DNA of 62,345 nt from Methanobacterium sp. UBA279 (GTDB lineage: Archaea; Methanobacteriota; Methanobacteria; Methanobacteriales; Methanobacteriaceae), in NCBI GenBank assembly GCA_002502855.1, contig DAQK01000004.1, positions 1 to 62,345 of the forward strand, given 5' to 3'. Shown piece by piece: positions 10,375-20,473 of the stretch; the stretch's first letter is position 1; each line of letters opens with the position of its first letter. A model generated the notes under the pieces. It was given only the letters and a program-made list of their open reading frames with translations, was not told the origin of the DNA and ran no database searches. A program made the translations under genes and the position numbers.

Positions 10375-10908
10375 ATGGCTCAAGTAGCAATTCTCAGAGA
10401 AGAAATCCCCATACCAGAGGGAGTGGAGGTAACCATAAACGATGAAGTAGTGGTTACCGGATCCGCAGGCGAGCTTAAAAGAAAATTCAAGGCAAGAAAC
10501 ATCAAGATCACCAAGGATGATGATAAAGTCATATTAGAAGCTCCTTTCCCTAAAAAGAGGGATAAAGCCATGGTGGGAACAATAAAATCCCATATAACCA
10601 ACATGATAACCGGATTAACTGATGGATTCAGTTACAAGATGAAAATAGTATACGCTCACTTTCCCATGACCGTTAAAGTCACCGATAGTAAGGTGACCAT
10701 AGAAAACTTCCTGGGAGAAAGACACCCCCGCATCGCTAAGATCCTGGGCAGTACTAAAGTCCAGGTCAAGGGTGACGAGGTAACCGTGGAAGGTATAAAC
10801 AAGGAAGATGTAGGACAGACCATGGCCAATATAGAACAGGCCACCAAAATCAAAGGGAGAGACCCCAGGGTGTTCCAGGACGGAATATACCTGGTAAGCA
10901 AGGAATAA
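10375..10908 (+). CDS. rpl6: Ribosomal protein L6 (uL6)
   Basis: 177 residues, two repeated beta-alpha domains with the C-terminal GRDPRVFQDGIYLV end. Located near the sarcin-ricin loop. The ATG follows GGGGTGATGAT. Confidence 0.95.
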   Translation: MAQVAILREEIPIPEGVEVTINDEVVVTGSAGELKRKFKARNIKITKDDDKVILEAPFPKKRDKAMVGTIKSHITNMITGLTDGFSYKMKIVYAHFPMTVKVTDSKVTIENFLGERHPRIAKILGSTKVQVKGDEVTVEGINKEDVGQTMANIEQATKIKGRDPRVFQDGIYLVSKE

Positions 10909-10923
10909 AATAGGGTGATCCAC

Positions 10924-11253
10924 ATGAAGAAACCACATTTTAAACGACAGGAATGGCACAGATACAAGAAACTCGGAGACAAATGGAGGAAAGCCCGGGG
11001 GAAAACCAGTAAAAGAAGAAGGTACGAGGCAAGAAAACCAGCCATGCCATCTATCGGATACGGATCTCCTAAAGAAACCAGGGGACTACACCCATCCGGA
11101 TACCAGGATGTACTGGTCTCGAACCTCGCGGAACTTGCCACCTTAGACCCTGAAACACAGGCCGGAAGGATCAGTTCCAAGGTAGGCGGAAGAAAAAAGG
11201 AACAAATCCTTGAAAAAGCAAAGGAACTGGGAATCAAAGTATTAAACGAGTAA
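10924..11253 (+). CDS. rpl32e: Ribosomal protein L32e
   Basis: 109 residues from ATG 10924. A GTG at 10915 is in frame, but it lies inside the ribosome-binding site GGGTGATC, so the ATG 7 nt after that site is chosen. Core: HFKRQEWHRYKKLGDKWRKARG. Archaeal/eukaryotic-specific large-subunit protein. Confidence 0.93.
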   Translation: MKKPHFKRQEWHRYKKLGDKWRKARGKTSKRRRYEARKPAMPSIGYGSPKETRGLHPSGYQDVLVSNLAELATLDPETQAGRISSKVGGRKKEQILEKAKELGIKVLNE

Positions 11254-11436
11254 AATAAACTGATTCCAGTTAACGGGAACATATTGAATAAAATTACAAG
11301 CATTTAATCCGGTTTAGTTGGTTACGAGCAAACTGATGAAGTGAGCGAACTGAATTTAATCAAAAAAAAAACTGGATTAATCATGAAAAAATTAACTGCA
11401 GCCCCAAAAAAAGTGGGCTGTTTGGGAGGTTTCAAA

Positions 11437-11883
11437 TTGAATCTTACTACTCAAAAAAGGATAGCTGCAGACATTCTAAAAGTCGGCGTGAACCGGGTTT
11501 GGATAGATCCCAAGAATACTGAGGAAGTATCACGGGCCATCACCAGGGAAGGTGTCAAGCAACTCATAGGAAACGGAGTTATAAAGGCCAAACCCAAAAA
11601 AGGTATCAGCAGTTACCGGTCTAAGAAGATCGCAGCACAGAAACACAAAGGAAGAAGGAAAGGCCGTGGAAGTATAAAAGGGGCTAAAGGGGCGAGAAAC
11701 CCTAAGAAGAAAGCCTGGATGACCACCATAAGGGCCTTAAGAACTGATTTAAAGGATATGAGAGATAATAGGGAGATAAATAAAACCACTTATCGTAAGC
11801 TTTACAAGATGGCTAAGGGTGGTGCATTCCGTAGCAAATCTTACATGAAGACCTACGCTCGGGACCACGACCTTCTAAGATAA
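11437..11883 (+). CDS. rpl19e: Ribosomal protein L19e
   Basis: 148 residues from TTG 11437, giving the family N-terminus NLTTQKRIAADIL. The start is supported by GGGAGGT at 11424-11430. The frame stays open to 11341, but that extra stretch is not L19e-like. The protein is very basic, and a long C-terminal helix bridges the subunits. Confidence 0.93.
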   Translation: MNLTTQKRIAADILKVGVNRVWIDPKNTEEVSRAITREGVKQLIGNGVIKAKPKKGISSYRSKKIAAQKHKGRRKGRGSIKGAKGARNPKKKAWMTTIRALRTDLKDMRDNREINKTTYRKLYKMAKGGAFRSKSYMKTYARDHDLLR

Positions 11884-11899
11884 CTGGGGGAATAATATC

Positions 11900-12481
11900 A
11901 TGGCACACAGTTCAAGATACAAACTAGCATTCAAAAGAAGAAAGGAAGGAAAAACAGACTATAAAACCAGATTAAAGCTTATGGGACAGAACAAATACAG
12001 GTTCGTGGTAAGACTTTCCAATAAGCATATCATAGCCCAGATAGTCACCACCAAGACAGAAGGAGACCAGACCCTAGTAGCAGTTAACTCCAAGGAACTT
12101 GAAAGGTTAGGCTGGAAGGCAGGTGGAAAGAACATCTCAGCAGCATACCTGACCGGCTTTTTAGCTGGTAAAAAAGCTTTAAAGGATGGAATAGGAGAGG
12201 CCACCATGGATATAGGTCTTAAAACATCACTTAAAGGTTCAAAATTATATGCAGTACTCAAGGGTGCGGCGGACTCCGGATTGCACATACCACACAACGA
12301 ATCAGTTCTACCAACTGATGAGAGGATTAACGGGAAACACATAGCAAAATATGCCGAGGCCCTGAGTGATAAAGAGGTGGAAGAGAAGTTCTCCAAGTAC
12401 AAGGAAAACGGAATCGAACCAGTGAAACTACCGGAACACTTCACCACCATTAAAGAAAAAATAGAAGAGGAATTATCATGA
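11900..12481 (+). CDS. rpl18: Ribosomal protein L18 (uL18)
   Basis: 193 residues, the archaeal/eukaryotic L5e-like long form, binding 5S rRNA. The N-terminal YKLAFKRRKEGKTDY is typical. The stop overlaps the S5 ATG (ATGA at 12478-12481), so translation is probably coupled. Confidence 0.95.
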   Translation: MAHSSRYKLAFKRRKEGKTDYKTRLKLMGQNKYRFVVRLSNKHIIAQIVTTKTEGDQTLVAVNSKELERLGWKAGGKNISAAYLTGFLAGKKALKDGIGEATMDIGLKTSLKGSKLYAVLKGAADSGLHIPHNESVLPTDERINGKHIAKYAEALSDKEVEEKFSKYKENGIEPVKLPEHFTTIKEKIEEELS

Positions 12482-13161
12482 GCAATAATCGTAGAGATCG
12501 TGGTGATCGCAGGGATCGAAATGATCGAGAAGATTGGGAGCCAAAAACCAATCTGGGACGTATGGTTAAGGAAGGCACCATAACCGATATAGATGAGATA
12601 TTCGACAGAGGCCTTCCCATCATGGAACTGGAAATAATAAACTCACTACTACCCGATCTGGAAGAAGAAGTCATGGACGTAAACCTGGTCCAGAGGATGC
12701 ACAAATCAGGTAGGAAAGTGAACTTCCGGGTCATAGTGGCCGTGGGAAACAAGGACGGCTACGTGGGACTAGGACAGGGCAAAGCCAAAGAGGTAGGCCC
12801 GGCCATCAGAAAAGCAGTAGATGATGCTAAATACAACATCATCAAAGTCCGCCGGGGATGTGGAGACTGGGGATGTGTCTGTGGAAAAGAACACACCGTA
12901 CCCTTCAAAGTGGAAGGAAAGGCAGGAAGCGTACGGGTAACCCTCATACCCGCCCCAGGTGGAGTGGGACTGGCCATTGGAGATGTGGGTAAAACCATCC
13001 TGAAACTAGCAGGAATCCATGATGTATGGTCCGATACCAAGGGACAAACCCAGACCACAATAAACTTCGCAGCAGCGGTCTTTGAAGCTTTAAAACAGTT
13101 AAGTATGGTTAAAGCTAAAAAATCAGACCTTAAAAATCTGGGAGTAGAATGCGCGGAATAA
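12478..13161 (+). CDS. rps5: Ribosomal protein S5 (uS5)
   Basis: 227 residues. The S5 double-stranded RNA-binding part is near residues 75-140 (VGNKDGYVGLGQGKAKEVG), followed by the C-terminal domain. The first ~20 residues are a striking run of Arg, Asp and Asn (NNRRDRGDRRDR), probably disordered. Overlaps L18 by 4 nt. Confidence 0.95.
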   Translation: MSNNRRDRGDRRDRNDREDWEPKTNLGRMVKEGTITDIDEIFDRGLPIMELEIINSLLPDLEEEVMDVNLVQRMHKSGRKVNFRVIVAVGNKDGYVGLGQGKAKEVGPAIRKAVDDAKYNIIKVRRGCGDWGCVCGKEHTVPFKVEGKAGSVRVTLIPAPGGVGLAIGDVGKTILKLAGIHDVWSDTKGQTQTTINFAAAVFEALKQLSMVKAKKSDLKNLGVECAE

Positions 13162-13214
13162 TCGCGAGATGAGTTACCATTAACCCATTACAAGAAATTT
13201 AAGGTGATGCATAA

Positions 13215-13670
13215 ATGATTGCAGCTATAAGAGTACGGGGCACAACCGGCGTAAAAGGGGAGATAGCAGATACCATGAAGATGTTAAGGCTTAACAGAAT
13301 AAATCATGCTGTCATTATCGATGACACCCCCAGTTATCAGGGAATGCTCCAGAAGGCAAAAGATTACATAACATGGGGTGAAATTACAGAAGGCACCCTG
13401 GAAGAGATCATCACTAAACGGGGTAAAGTGCCTGGCGGAGAAAAGGTCACCACGGAATACCTGAAGGAAAACACTTCCTACAAGACCATCAAAGCAGTGG
13501 CCAAAGCAGTGGCCAAGGGTGAAAAACTGGAAGAAGCAGGAATAAAACCTGTATTCAGACTACACCCTCCCCGAAAAGGATATAAGAATGTTAAAAAAGC
13601 CTATAATGAAGACGGGACCTTAGGATACCGCGGGGAAAATATGGAAGATCTTATCCGTAGGATGCTATAA
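13215..13670 (+). CDS. rpl30: Ribosomal protein L30 (uL30)
   Basis: 151 residues, the long archaeal form of L30 with N-terminal AAIRVRGTTGVKGEIADTM. The ATG follows AAGGTGATG. Confidence 0.94.
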   Translation: MIAAIRVRGTTGVKGEIADTMKMLRLNRINHAVIIDDTPSYQGMLQKAKDYITWGEITEGTLEEIITKRGKVPGGEKVTTEYLKENTSYKTIKAVAKAVAKGEKLEEAGIKPVFRLHPPRKGYKNVKKAYNEDGTLGYRGENMEDLIRRML

Positions 13671-13701
13671 AGATAATCCAATTAATTTGAGTTGATCTAT
13701 C

Positions 13702-14139
13702 ATGATAAGAAGAACACGAAAAATACGAAAGCTACGTGGATCACGAACCATAGGTGGAGGCTCTTCAAAAAAAAGAAGGGGAGCAGGCCACCGTGGTGGG
13801 AGAGGTTTTGCCGGAGGCCACAAGCACATGTGGTCCTGGCTGGTTAAAAACGATCCAGATCATTACGGAAAACACGGTTTTAAACGGCCTCAGAAGACCA
13901 TAACTAAATTTAACCCTGTCAACTTAGCTTTCCTGGATGAAAAACTCGATGAACTAGTATCAAAGGGTTTGGCCAAGGAAGAGAAGGAAAAGATAGTGGT
14001 GGACGTAACCGAGCTTGGCTACAACAAAGTCCTGGGGAAGGGCAGAATAACCAAAAAAGCAATAATTAAATCCCCCAAATTCTCAGAATCTGCAAAAAGC
14101 AAGATAGAAAAAGTAGGCGGAGAAGCAGTAACCCTTTAG
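13702..14139 (+). CDS. rpl15: Ribosomal protein L15 (uL15)
   Basis: 145 residues. The Gly/Arg-rich N-terminal extension (RKIRKLRGSRTIGGG, HRGGRGFAGGHKH) threads into 23S rRNA; the C-terminal L18e/L15 domain follows. The next gene is SecY, the usual end of an spc-type operon. Confidence 0.95.
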   Translation: MIRRTRKIRKLRGSRTIGGGSSKKRRGAGHRGGRGFAGGHKHMWSWLVKNDPDHYGKHGFKRPQKTITKFNPVNLAFLDEKLDELVSKGLAKEEKEKIVVDVTELGYNKVLGKGRITKKAIIKSPKFSESAKSKIEKVGGEAVTL

Positions 14140-14222
14140 GAAAATCTACACGTAACTAAAATCAAGAACACATTAAAATCAAAATAACGAAATACACAGT
14201 ATTCACATGGAAGGAGATTCAT

Positions 14223-15563
14223 TTGATTGAAAAACTGCAGCCCATATTCTCTTTACTCCCCCAGGTAAAGTCACCTGATTACCGGGTTCCCTTTAAAGAA
14301 AAACTACAATGGACAGGGATAATCCTGATACTCTACTTCGTCATAGGTATGATACCACTCTTCGGTTTAAGCCCAACGGCTGTAGACCAGTTCGCCCAGT
14401 TAAGGGCTGTCCTGGCCGGTAGTTTTGGGTCGATCATCACCCTGGGTATCGGTCCCATAGTAACTGCATCCATTATACTGCAGCTTATGGTGGGTGGAAG
14501 GATCATCAAACTGGACCTCTCCCAGCCCCGGGACAAAGCATTATTCCAGGGAACTCAGAAACTCCTTGCCATCATATTCACAATATTTGAAGCAGCAGTG
14601 CTGGTTTTCACCGGCGCCCTGGCCCCATCATCCCCAGATGTAGCCTGGATATTAATATTACAGATATTCACTGGGGGAATACTTATAATATTCCTGGATG
14701 AAGTGGTATCCAAATGGGGATTCGGTAGCGGGGTAGGGCTGTTCATTGCAGCCGGAGTTGCTCAAACCATAATAGTAGGAACCTTCAACTTCCTAGCATC
14801 ACCAACATCTCCAGGAGTGCCCTCTGGTAGGATCCCCCACTTTATATACACAATGACCACCGGCCAACCTGACTTCTCCCTACTCCTACCGGTAATAGCG
14901 GTAATAGCCGTGTTCCTGGTGGTAGTCTACGCAGAAAGTATGCGCGTGGAGATACCACTATCTTATGGTGGTGTAAAAGGCGCCCGTGGAAAGTATCCAC
15001 TTAAATTCATATATGCCAGTAACATGCCGGTTATATTAACCAGCGCACTGCTCTTGAACGTGCAGTTATTTGCAACACTCTTCCAGAAACTGGGATTCCC
15101 CATCCTTGGGACAATATCCAATGGACAGCCCATAAGTGGACTGGCGTTATGGCTGAGCCAACCATCAATCGGTGCCCTGTTCACCAATCCCTTACAGGTG
15201 CTCTTCTATGCCGTGGTGTTCATTGGTTCCTGTGTATTATTCGCCTGGCTATGGGTGGAATTAAGTGGAATAGGTCCCAAACAGGTGGCTAAACAGTTAT
15301 ACCAGATGGGTATGCAGATTCCTGGTTTCAGAAGCAGCCGGGGACAGTTCGAAAGGATACTCAAGAAGTACATACCCGCCATCACCATCATGGGCGGTGC
15401 CTTTGTAGGATTACTCGCTTTCGGAGCGGACTTAACCGGAGCTCTCGGTGGAGGTACCGGTGTGCTTTTAACCGTGGGTATCGTGTACCGATTATACGAA
15501 GAACTGGCCCAGGAACAGTTGATGGACATGCATCCAATGCTTAGAAGATTCCTAGGAGATTAA
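14223..15563 (+). CDS. secY: Protein translocase subunit SecY
   Basis: 446 residues with about ten membrane spans; forms the pore of the Sec translocon. Recognisable segments are VPFKEKLQWTG near the N-terminus, the ELSGIGPKQVAKQL cytosolic region, and DLTGALGGGTGVLL in the late helices. Starts at TTG 14223 after AAGGAGAT. Confidence 0.97.
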   Translation: MIEKLQPIFSLLPQVKSPDYRVPFKEKLQWTGIILILYFVIGMIPLFGLSPTAVDQFAQLRAVLAGSFGSIITLGIGPIVTASIILQLMVGGRIIKLDLSQPRDKALFQGTQKLLAIIFTIFEAAVLVFTGALAPSSPDVAWILILQIFTGGILIIFLDEVVSKWGFGSGVGLFIAAGVAQTIIVGTFNFLASPTSPGVPSGRIPHFIYTMTTGQPDFSLLLPVIAVIAVFLVVVYAESMRVEIPLSYGGVKGARGKYPLKFIYASNMPVILTSALLLNVQLFATLFQKLGFPILGTISNGQPISGLALWLSQPSIGALFTNPLQVLFYAVVFIGSCVLFAWLWVELSGIGPKQVAKQLYQMGMQIPGFRSSRGQFERILKKYIPAITIMGGAFVGLLAFGADLTGALGGGTGVLLTVGIVYRLYEELAQEQLMDMHPMLRRFLGD

Positions 15564-15633
15564 GAGTCATAGACTAGGAGATTAAGGGTAATAAAAGATT
15601 AAAAGAAGGCAAATAAACTAAGGGGTTTTGAAA

Positions 15634-16191
15634 ATGAAGGTGGTAGTAGTTGCTGGAATTCCAGGATCAGGAAGTACAACGGTTCTTAAAGGAGCCCTTG
15701 TAGACCTTGACTATGAACATGTAAATTATGGGGATGTCATGCTGGAGATCGCCCAGAAAAGGGACATAGTCCAGGATAGAGATTCCATGAGAAAACTTTC
15801 GCCCGACGTGCAGAAAGAGGTGCAGAGGGAAGCTGCAAAAAGTATAAGAGAAAGGGCAAAGCAAAGTAATATAATCGTGGACACCCACTGTACCATAAAA
15901 ACCCCCCTGGGTTTCTTACCCGGTTTACCTCCCTGGGTTTTAGAGGAACTGCAGCCAGACCAGTTCGTACTGGTGGAGGCTGATGGAGATGAGATCCTCA
16001 TACGAAGGATATCTGACACCACCCGGACCAGGGATATGGAAAAACTACAGGACATAAACTTACACCAGCAGATGAACCGTTCTGTGGCCATGGCCTACGC
16101 CGCACTAACCGGTGCCACGGTACAGATAATTCAAAATCATGACGACCAGCTGGACGTGACAGTGGCCAGGATGATTGAAACACTGAAATGA
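15634..16191 (+). CDS. adkA: Archaeal adenylate kinase
   Basis: 185 residues, archaeal AdkA type, unrelated in detail to bacterial Adk. P-loop GIPGSGSTT lies at the N-terminus. A TTG at 15628 is in frame, but the AGGGG motif is correctly spaced for ATG 15634. Converts AMP and ATP to 2 ADP. Its place after SecY is conserved. Confidence 0.93.
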   Translation: MKVVVVAGIPGSGSTTVLKGALVDLDYEHVNYGDVMLEIAQKRDIVQDRDSMRKLSPDVQKEVQREAAKSIRERAKQSNIIVDTHCTIKTPLGFLPGLPPWVLEELQPDQFVLVEADGDEILIRRISDTTRTRDMEKLQDINLHQQMNRSVAMAYAALTGATVQIIQNHDDQLDVTVARMIETLK

Positions 16192-16272
16192 GATTAAAAT
16201 TTAAAATAACTAACAAAATCATACACTAAAAAAAAAGACTAACAAAACAACAGAAAGAGAGGATATAAAAAA

Positions 16273-16869
16273 ATGGCAGGTTTCGACTTTCTAAATCCAA
16301 TCTTAAATCCAATACTTAACCCGTTACTTACACTAGTAAACGATCCAAACAATCCCATGTTTGGAGCTATCTTTGGGGTATTCATAATATCCACAATTAT
16401 AGCCTTCCTTATAACACTGGCCAACAAGTTACTGGTAGATCAGGACCGACTGCAATTCCTGCAGCAGGAGATGAAGGAATACCAGCAGGAGATGATGGCC
16501 GCCCAGAAATCAGGCGACCCGAAAAAGTTGAAGGAGGTCCAGAAGAAACAGGAGAAGTTCATGTCACTGCAGAAGGAGATGATGTTCAACTCCTTCAAAC
16601 CCATGATAGTGACCATGGTACCCATACTCCTCGTGTTCTACTGGCTGGCTGGAAACCCCCTGGTTTCCCAGTTCTACGTACAGTTACCCACCTTCGGCTA
16701 CTACATATTTCTGGTACCGCTATTCCAATGGATAGCCACCATATTCTATCCAGTGGGAGCAGTAACACCCTTCGCCACCATCAACTGGCTGGGATGGTAC
16801 ATATTAGTATCCTTCGCCATGTCCATAGTGTTCAGGAAATTCCTGGGCCTTAAAGGGGGAGGAATGTAA
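16273..16869 (+). CDS. EMC3/YidC-like membrane insertase (DUF106)
   Basis: 198 residues. One membrane span near residues 30-55, then a charged coiled coil (about 60-105, rich in Gln, Lys and Glu), then two more spans (about 112-135 and 165-190). This is the layout of archaeal DUF106 proteins of the Oxa1/YidC/EMC3 superfamily. Expected to help insert membrane proteins, which fits its place behind secY. Confidence 0.88.
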   Translation: MAGFDFLNPILNPILNPLLTLVNDPNNPMFGAIFGVFIISTIIAFLITLANKLLVDQDRLQFLQQEMKEYQQEMMAAQKSGDPKKLKEVQKKQEKFMSLQKEMMFNSFKPMIVTMVPILLVFYWLAGNPLVSQFYVQLPTFGYYIFLVPLFQWIATIFYPVGAVTPFATINWLGWYILVSFAMSIVFRKFLGLKGGGM

Positions 16870-16969
16870 AGTTCCTTGCCTTAATGGTGGAGAATGGAGA
16901 ATATTAAATCAGAAACATCAAATTTACCCGTCCAAATTTAGATAAAAAAATGTATTAGGAGATAATAAA

Positions 16970-17236
16970 ATGCCACAGTTAAGATACAGATCAAGATCTT
17001 ACAGGAGAACCTTTAAGAAAACCCCTGGAGGCAAGACAGTACTGCACTACAAGAAGAAGAAACCCTCCAAGCACGTATGTGCCAGTTGCGGTAAACTACT
17101 TCACGGTGTTCCCCGAGGAAGACCATACCAGATAAAAAAACTTTCAAAGACCAAGAAAAGGCCGACCAGACCATACGGTGGATACCTCTGTTCTGAGTGT
17201 TCCCGACGAGTATTTAAGGAAGAGGCCCGATCCTGA
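16970..17236 (+). CDS. rpl34e: Ribosomal protein L34e
   Basis: 88 residues. Two cysteine pairs (CASC, CSEC) form a zinc site. Its stop TGA shares one base with the ATG of cmk. Confidence 0.93.
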   Translation: MPQLRYRSRSYRRTFKKTPGGKTVLHYKKKKPSKHVCASCGKLLHGVPRGRPYQIKKLSKTKKRPTRPYGGYLCSECSRRVFKEEARS

Positions 17237-17763
17237 TGATCATAACCATCGGTGGACTGGCCGGAAGTGGTACAACCACCGCCAGCAAGATCCTCTCTGA
17301 GAATATGGGAATCCCCTACATTTCAGCAGGGGATATTTTCCGCCAGATGGCCAGAGAACATGAGATGGATATTCTGGAGTTCAGTAAATACGCTGAAGAC
17401 AACATAGATGTAGACCGCCAGATCGACCAGAGACAGGCAGAAGTAGCCCGTGAATGTGAAGACATCATAGTGGAGGGCAGACTCTCGGCATACTTCGTGG
17501 ATGCCGACCTCAAGGTATGCTTCACAGCACCCCTGGATGTCCGTGTAGAACGTATAAGTCAGAGGGAGAACAAGTCCCTGGATATCGTTAAAAAGGAAAT
17601 CATTAGAAGGGGACTAAGCGAGGCCAAAAGGTACCGGGAGATACACCATATAGAAATCGAAGATCTGGATGTGTATGATCTCATCATCAACACCAACAGC
17701 TTCACTCCGGAAAGCATAGCCCATATCATAGAGAAAGCAGCTGGAGAGATAAAAAATAAGTAA
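17236..17763 (+). CDS. cmk: Cytidylate kinase
   Basis: 175 residues, archaeal CMP kinase. P-loop GLAGSGTTT at the N-terminus; RISQRENKS and RGLSEAKRYREIH fit the lid and substrate-binding parts. Phosphorylates CMP and dCMP. Overlaps L34e by 1 nt. Confidence 0.92.
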   Translation: MIITIGGLAGSGTTTASKILSENMGIPYISAGDIFRQMAREHEMDILEFSKYAEDNIDVDRQIDQRQAEVARECEDIIVEGRLSAYFVDADLKVCFTAPLDVRVERISQRENKSLDIVKKEIIRRGLSEAKRYREIHHIEIEDLDVYDLIINTNSFTPESIAHIIEKAAGEIKNK

Positions 17764-17785
17764 GCAGCTCTACAGATATGAAATA

Positions 17786-17800
17786 AAAAGCTTATAAATC
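17786..17800 (+). promoter_or_regulatory. Promoter before L14e
   Basis: AAAAGCTTATAAATC matches an archaeal BRE plus TATA box, about 75 nt before the L14e ATG. It marks a probable internal promoter for L14e and Cbf5, with a ~50-nt leader that contains the ribosome-binding site AGGTGATTAT. Confidence 0.5.
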
Positions 17801-17869
17801 AATAATTCAATTTCATAAACAAAAGAAAGTAGATTCTAGCAAATATCTAAAAATTAGAGGTGATTATAG

Positions 17870-18100
17870 ATGCCAGCAATGGAAGTTGGAAGAATATGTG
17901 TAAAACTCGCAGGTAGAGAAGCGGGTGAAAAATGTGTTATCATAGAAGTTATCGATGATAAATTCGTAGAAGTAGTAGGCACCGCTGTTAAAAACAGAAG
18001 ATGCAACGTTAAACACTTAGAACCATTGGAAGAAACAATGGAAGTCAAATCTGACGATATAGAAAAGATTAAAAAGGATTTTGAGGCTGCAGTAGCTTAA
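17870..18100 (+). CDS. rpl14e: Ribosomal protein L14e
   Basis: 76 residues. KOW-type N-terminus (EVGRICVKLAGREAGEKCVIIE) and the RRCNVKHLEPL end are family-typical. Confidence 0.93.
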   Translation: MPAMEVGRICVKLAGREAGEKCVIIEVIDDKFVEVVGTAVKNRRCNVKHLEPLEETMEVKSDDIEKIKKDFEAAVA

Positions 18101-18164
18101 AGAGCACCCGATAGTCTAATTTCATAAATAACTTAACATATCCAAGATGAAATAGGTTTTACTG

Positions 18165-19127
18165 ATGGTAGAACTGCTCCATAAGGCCGAAGGGGAAACT
18201 GATCCAGATTTTGGCTGCCCACCCCACATGCGACCCATAAAGGAGTACCTCTCCAAGGGTGTTATAAACCTGGACAAGCCATCGGGACCAACCAGCCATG
18301 AAGTGGATTCCTGGGTAAAAAGAATCCTTAAAACCACTAAAACAGGGCATGGAGGAACACTGGACCCCCGGGTTACCGGGGTACTGCCTGTGGGAATTGA
18401 CCAGGCCACCAGAGTCATCCATCTCCTCCTAGAGGCCCCGAAGGAATATGTATGTCTGATGAGACTCCATGAGGAAGTGGAGGACTGCAGGATAGTAGAG
18501 ATACTCCGGGAATTCCAGGGGAAGATCTTTCAAACACCCCCTGTAAAATCAGCAGTAAAAAGAGAACTAAGGGTAAGGAACATATACTACGTGGACCTCC
18601 TGGAAATGGAAGGACAGAACGTCCTATTCCGGATAGGCTGCGAAGCAGGTACCTACATCCGTAAATATTGTCACGATATAGGAGAGGCCCTTGGTTCGGG
18701 CGCACACATGGCTGAACTTAGAAGGACTATGGTAGGACCCTTCCGGGAGGATGAAACCCTTAAAAATTTACAGGAAGTAACTGATGCCTACCAGGAATGG
18801 CTGGATGAGGGAGATGAATCCGGGTTGCGGGAGACTGTACTTCCCATGGAAACGGCAGCAAGCCACCTCCCCCAGATAATCATCAGGGATTCTGCCGTAG
18901 ATGCCGTCTGCCATGGTGCAGATCTGGCCGCCGGCGGGATACTCCAGTTATGCCCGGACATACAGAAAGGCTCCACTGTTGCCCTTTACACTTTGAAGGG
19001 TGAACTGGTAGCAGCAGGCGCCAGTCTCCACGACTCAAATGAAATATGCAAAATCAACAATGGAATAGTGGTGGATATAAAAAAAGTTTTTATGGAACCT
19101 GGAACATATCCAAAGATGTGGAAGTAA
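18165..19127 (+). CDS. tRNA/rRNA pseudouridine synthase Cbf5 (TruB/dyskerin family)
   Basis: 320 residues. The catalytic aspartate is in GHGGTLDPRVTG (about residues 61-72). The C-terminal ~80 residues form a PUA RNA-binding domain. It is the catalytic subunit of box H/ACA ribonucleoproteins and also makes pseudouridine 55 in archaeal tRNA. Its place after L14e is conserved. Confidence 0.94.
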   Translation: MVELLHKAEGETDPDFGCPPHMRPIKEYLSKGVINLDKPSGPTSHEVDSWVKRILKTTKTGHGGTLDPRVTGVLPVGIDQATRVIHLLLEAPKEYVCLMRLHEEVEDCRIVEILREFQGKIFQTPPVKSAVKRELRVRNIYYVDLLEMEGQNVLFRIGCEAGTYIRKYCHDIGEALGSGAHMAELRRTMVGPFREDETLKNLQEVTDAYQEWLDEGDESGLRETVLPMETAASHLPQIIIRDSAVDAVCHGADLAAGGILQLCPDIQKGSTVALYTLKGELVAAGASLHDSNEICKINNGIVVDIKKVFMEPGTYPKMWK

Positions 19128-19230
19128 AAAAAAAATCTGCTCTTTGTATATAACTTCCCAGACTTATAACAAGTAGAAAATATATCACCTAGGGGATTTG
19201 AAATTTTTTAGGTTGCATATTTATCTCTAT

Positions 19231-19317
<87 letters not shown>

Positions 19318-19454
19318 AAAAACAAACAATTGGACTCATAAAAATTAACCAGAAAATACAAAAAAAGAAATAGGATGAAATAAGATAAAAAAGAAATTGC
19401 AAACGAATTGAAAATTAACTAAAAATATCCAAAGTATAAAAGAGAGGAATAAAT

Positions 19455-19907
19455 ATGGAAGAAGACTTCAAACACATGGTCCGTATAGCCAGAAAGGACG
19501 TGGATGGTAACAAACCAGTAGTAAACGCACTTGCCGGTATAAAAGGTGTGGGAATCGCGTTATCCAGGGCCATAGTTTCACGTATGGGTTTAGACTTAAA
19601 CCAGAAAATAGGATACTTACCAGATGATACAATCAATGAAATAGAGGATGCTATTCGGGATCCACAGAAGCATGATATACCAGAATGGATGCTTAACCGG
19701 AGAAACGATTATGAAACCGGTAAAACCGAGCATCTTATAGAATCAGACTTAATGATGCGTCTCAGAGACGATTTAAACCGGATGAAAAAGATCAGAAGCT
19801 ATAAAGGAAGAAGACATGAGGTGGGATTACCAGTCCGTGGACAGAGAACCAAATCCACCTTCCGGAAAGGATCATCTGTGGGAGTAAGCAGGAGAAGAAG
19901 AGGATAA
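19455..19907 (+). CDS. rps13: Ribosomal protein S13 (uS13)
   Basis: 150 residues. Helix-two-turn-helix region ALAGIKGVGIALSRAI and the basic C-terminal GRRHEVGLPVRGQRTK that touches tRNA. Opens the S13-S4-S11-RpoD block, which has a ribosome-binding site (AGAGAGG) and follows the serine tRNA. Confidence 0.95.
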   Translation: MEEDFKHMVRIARKDVDGNKPVVNALAGIKGVGIALSRAIVSRMGLDLNQKIGYLPDDTINEIEDAIRDPQKHDIPEWMLNRRNDYETGKTEHLIESDLMMRLRDDLNRMKKIRSYKGRRHEVGLPVRGQRTKSTFRKGSSVGVSRRRRG

Positions 19908-19927
19908 CTATTTAGGAGTATGAAATT

Positions 19928-20455
19928 ATGGGACATCCAAGAAAATCCAGGAAAAAATATGACACACCATCTCACCCATGGAACGCCGACAGGATAAAAC
20001 TGGAGAATAAATTAGTTAAAAAGTACGGGCTTAAGACCAAAAAGGAAATATGGAAAGCCGAGACCATGATTAAAAAATACCGGCGTGATGCCAGGGAACT
20101 CTTGGGTCTATCCAGTGAACAGACCAAAACCGAGAGGGAACAGCTTCTAGGGCACCTGGTTAAACAAGGCTTTTTAGATAAAGAAGCCAAACTGGAAGAC
20201 GTTTTAAACCTCACCGTGGAAGACGTGCTCCGCAGAAGATTACAAACCCTAGTACACCAGAAGGGACTGGGCAACACAGCCAAACAATCCAGAATCATGG
20301 TAGTACACGGACACATAGCCCTGGATGGTAAGATGATAGACTCACCCAGTTACCTGGTAAAAAGTGGTGATGAAGAGCTCATAGGCTTCTACCAGGGAAG
20401 TGCCATGGAAAAATATCAAAAAGAACAGGCCTCCAAGCAAACAGGAGAAGAATAA
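19928..20455 (+). CDS. rps4: Ribosomal protein S4 (uS4)
   Basis: 175 residues, archaeal S4 with the S4 RNA-binding domain in its second half (RRLQTLVHQKGLGNTAKQSR). One of the first proteins to bind 16S rRNA. Confidence 0.95.
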   Translation: MGHPRKSRKKYDTPSHPWNADRIKLENKLVKKYGLKTKKEIWKAETMIKKYRRDARELLGLSSEQTKTEREQLLGHLVKQGFLDKEAKLEDVLNLTVEDVLRRRLQTLVHQKGLGNTAKQSRIMVVHGHIALDGKMIDSPSYLVKSGDEELIGFYQGSAMEKYQKEQASKQTGEE

Positions 20456-20473
20456 ATTTTACAGGTGATAAAT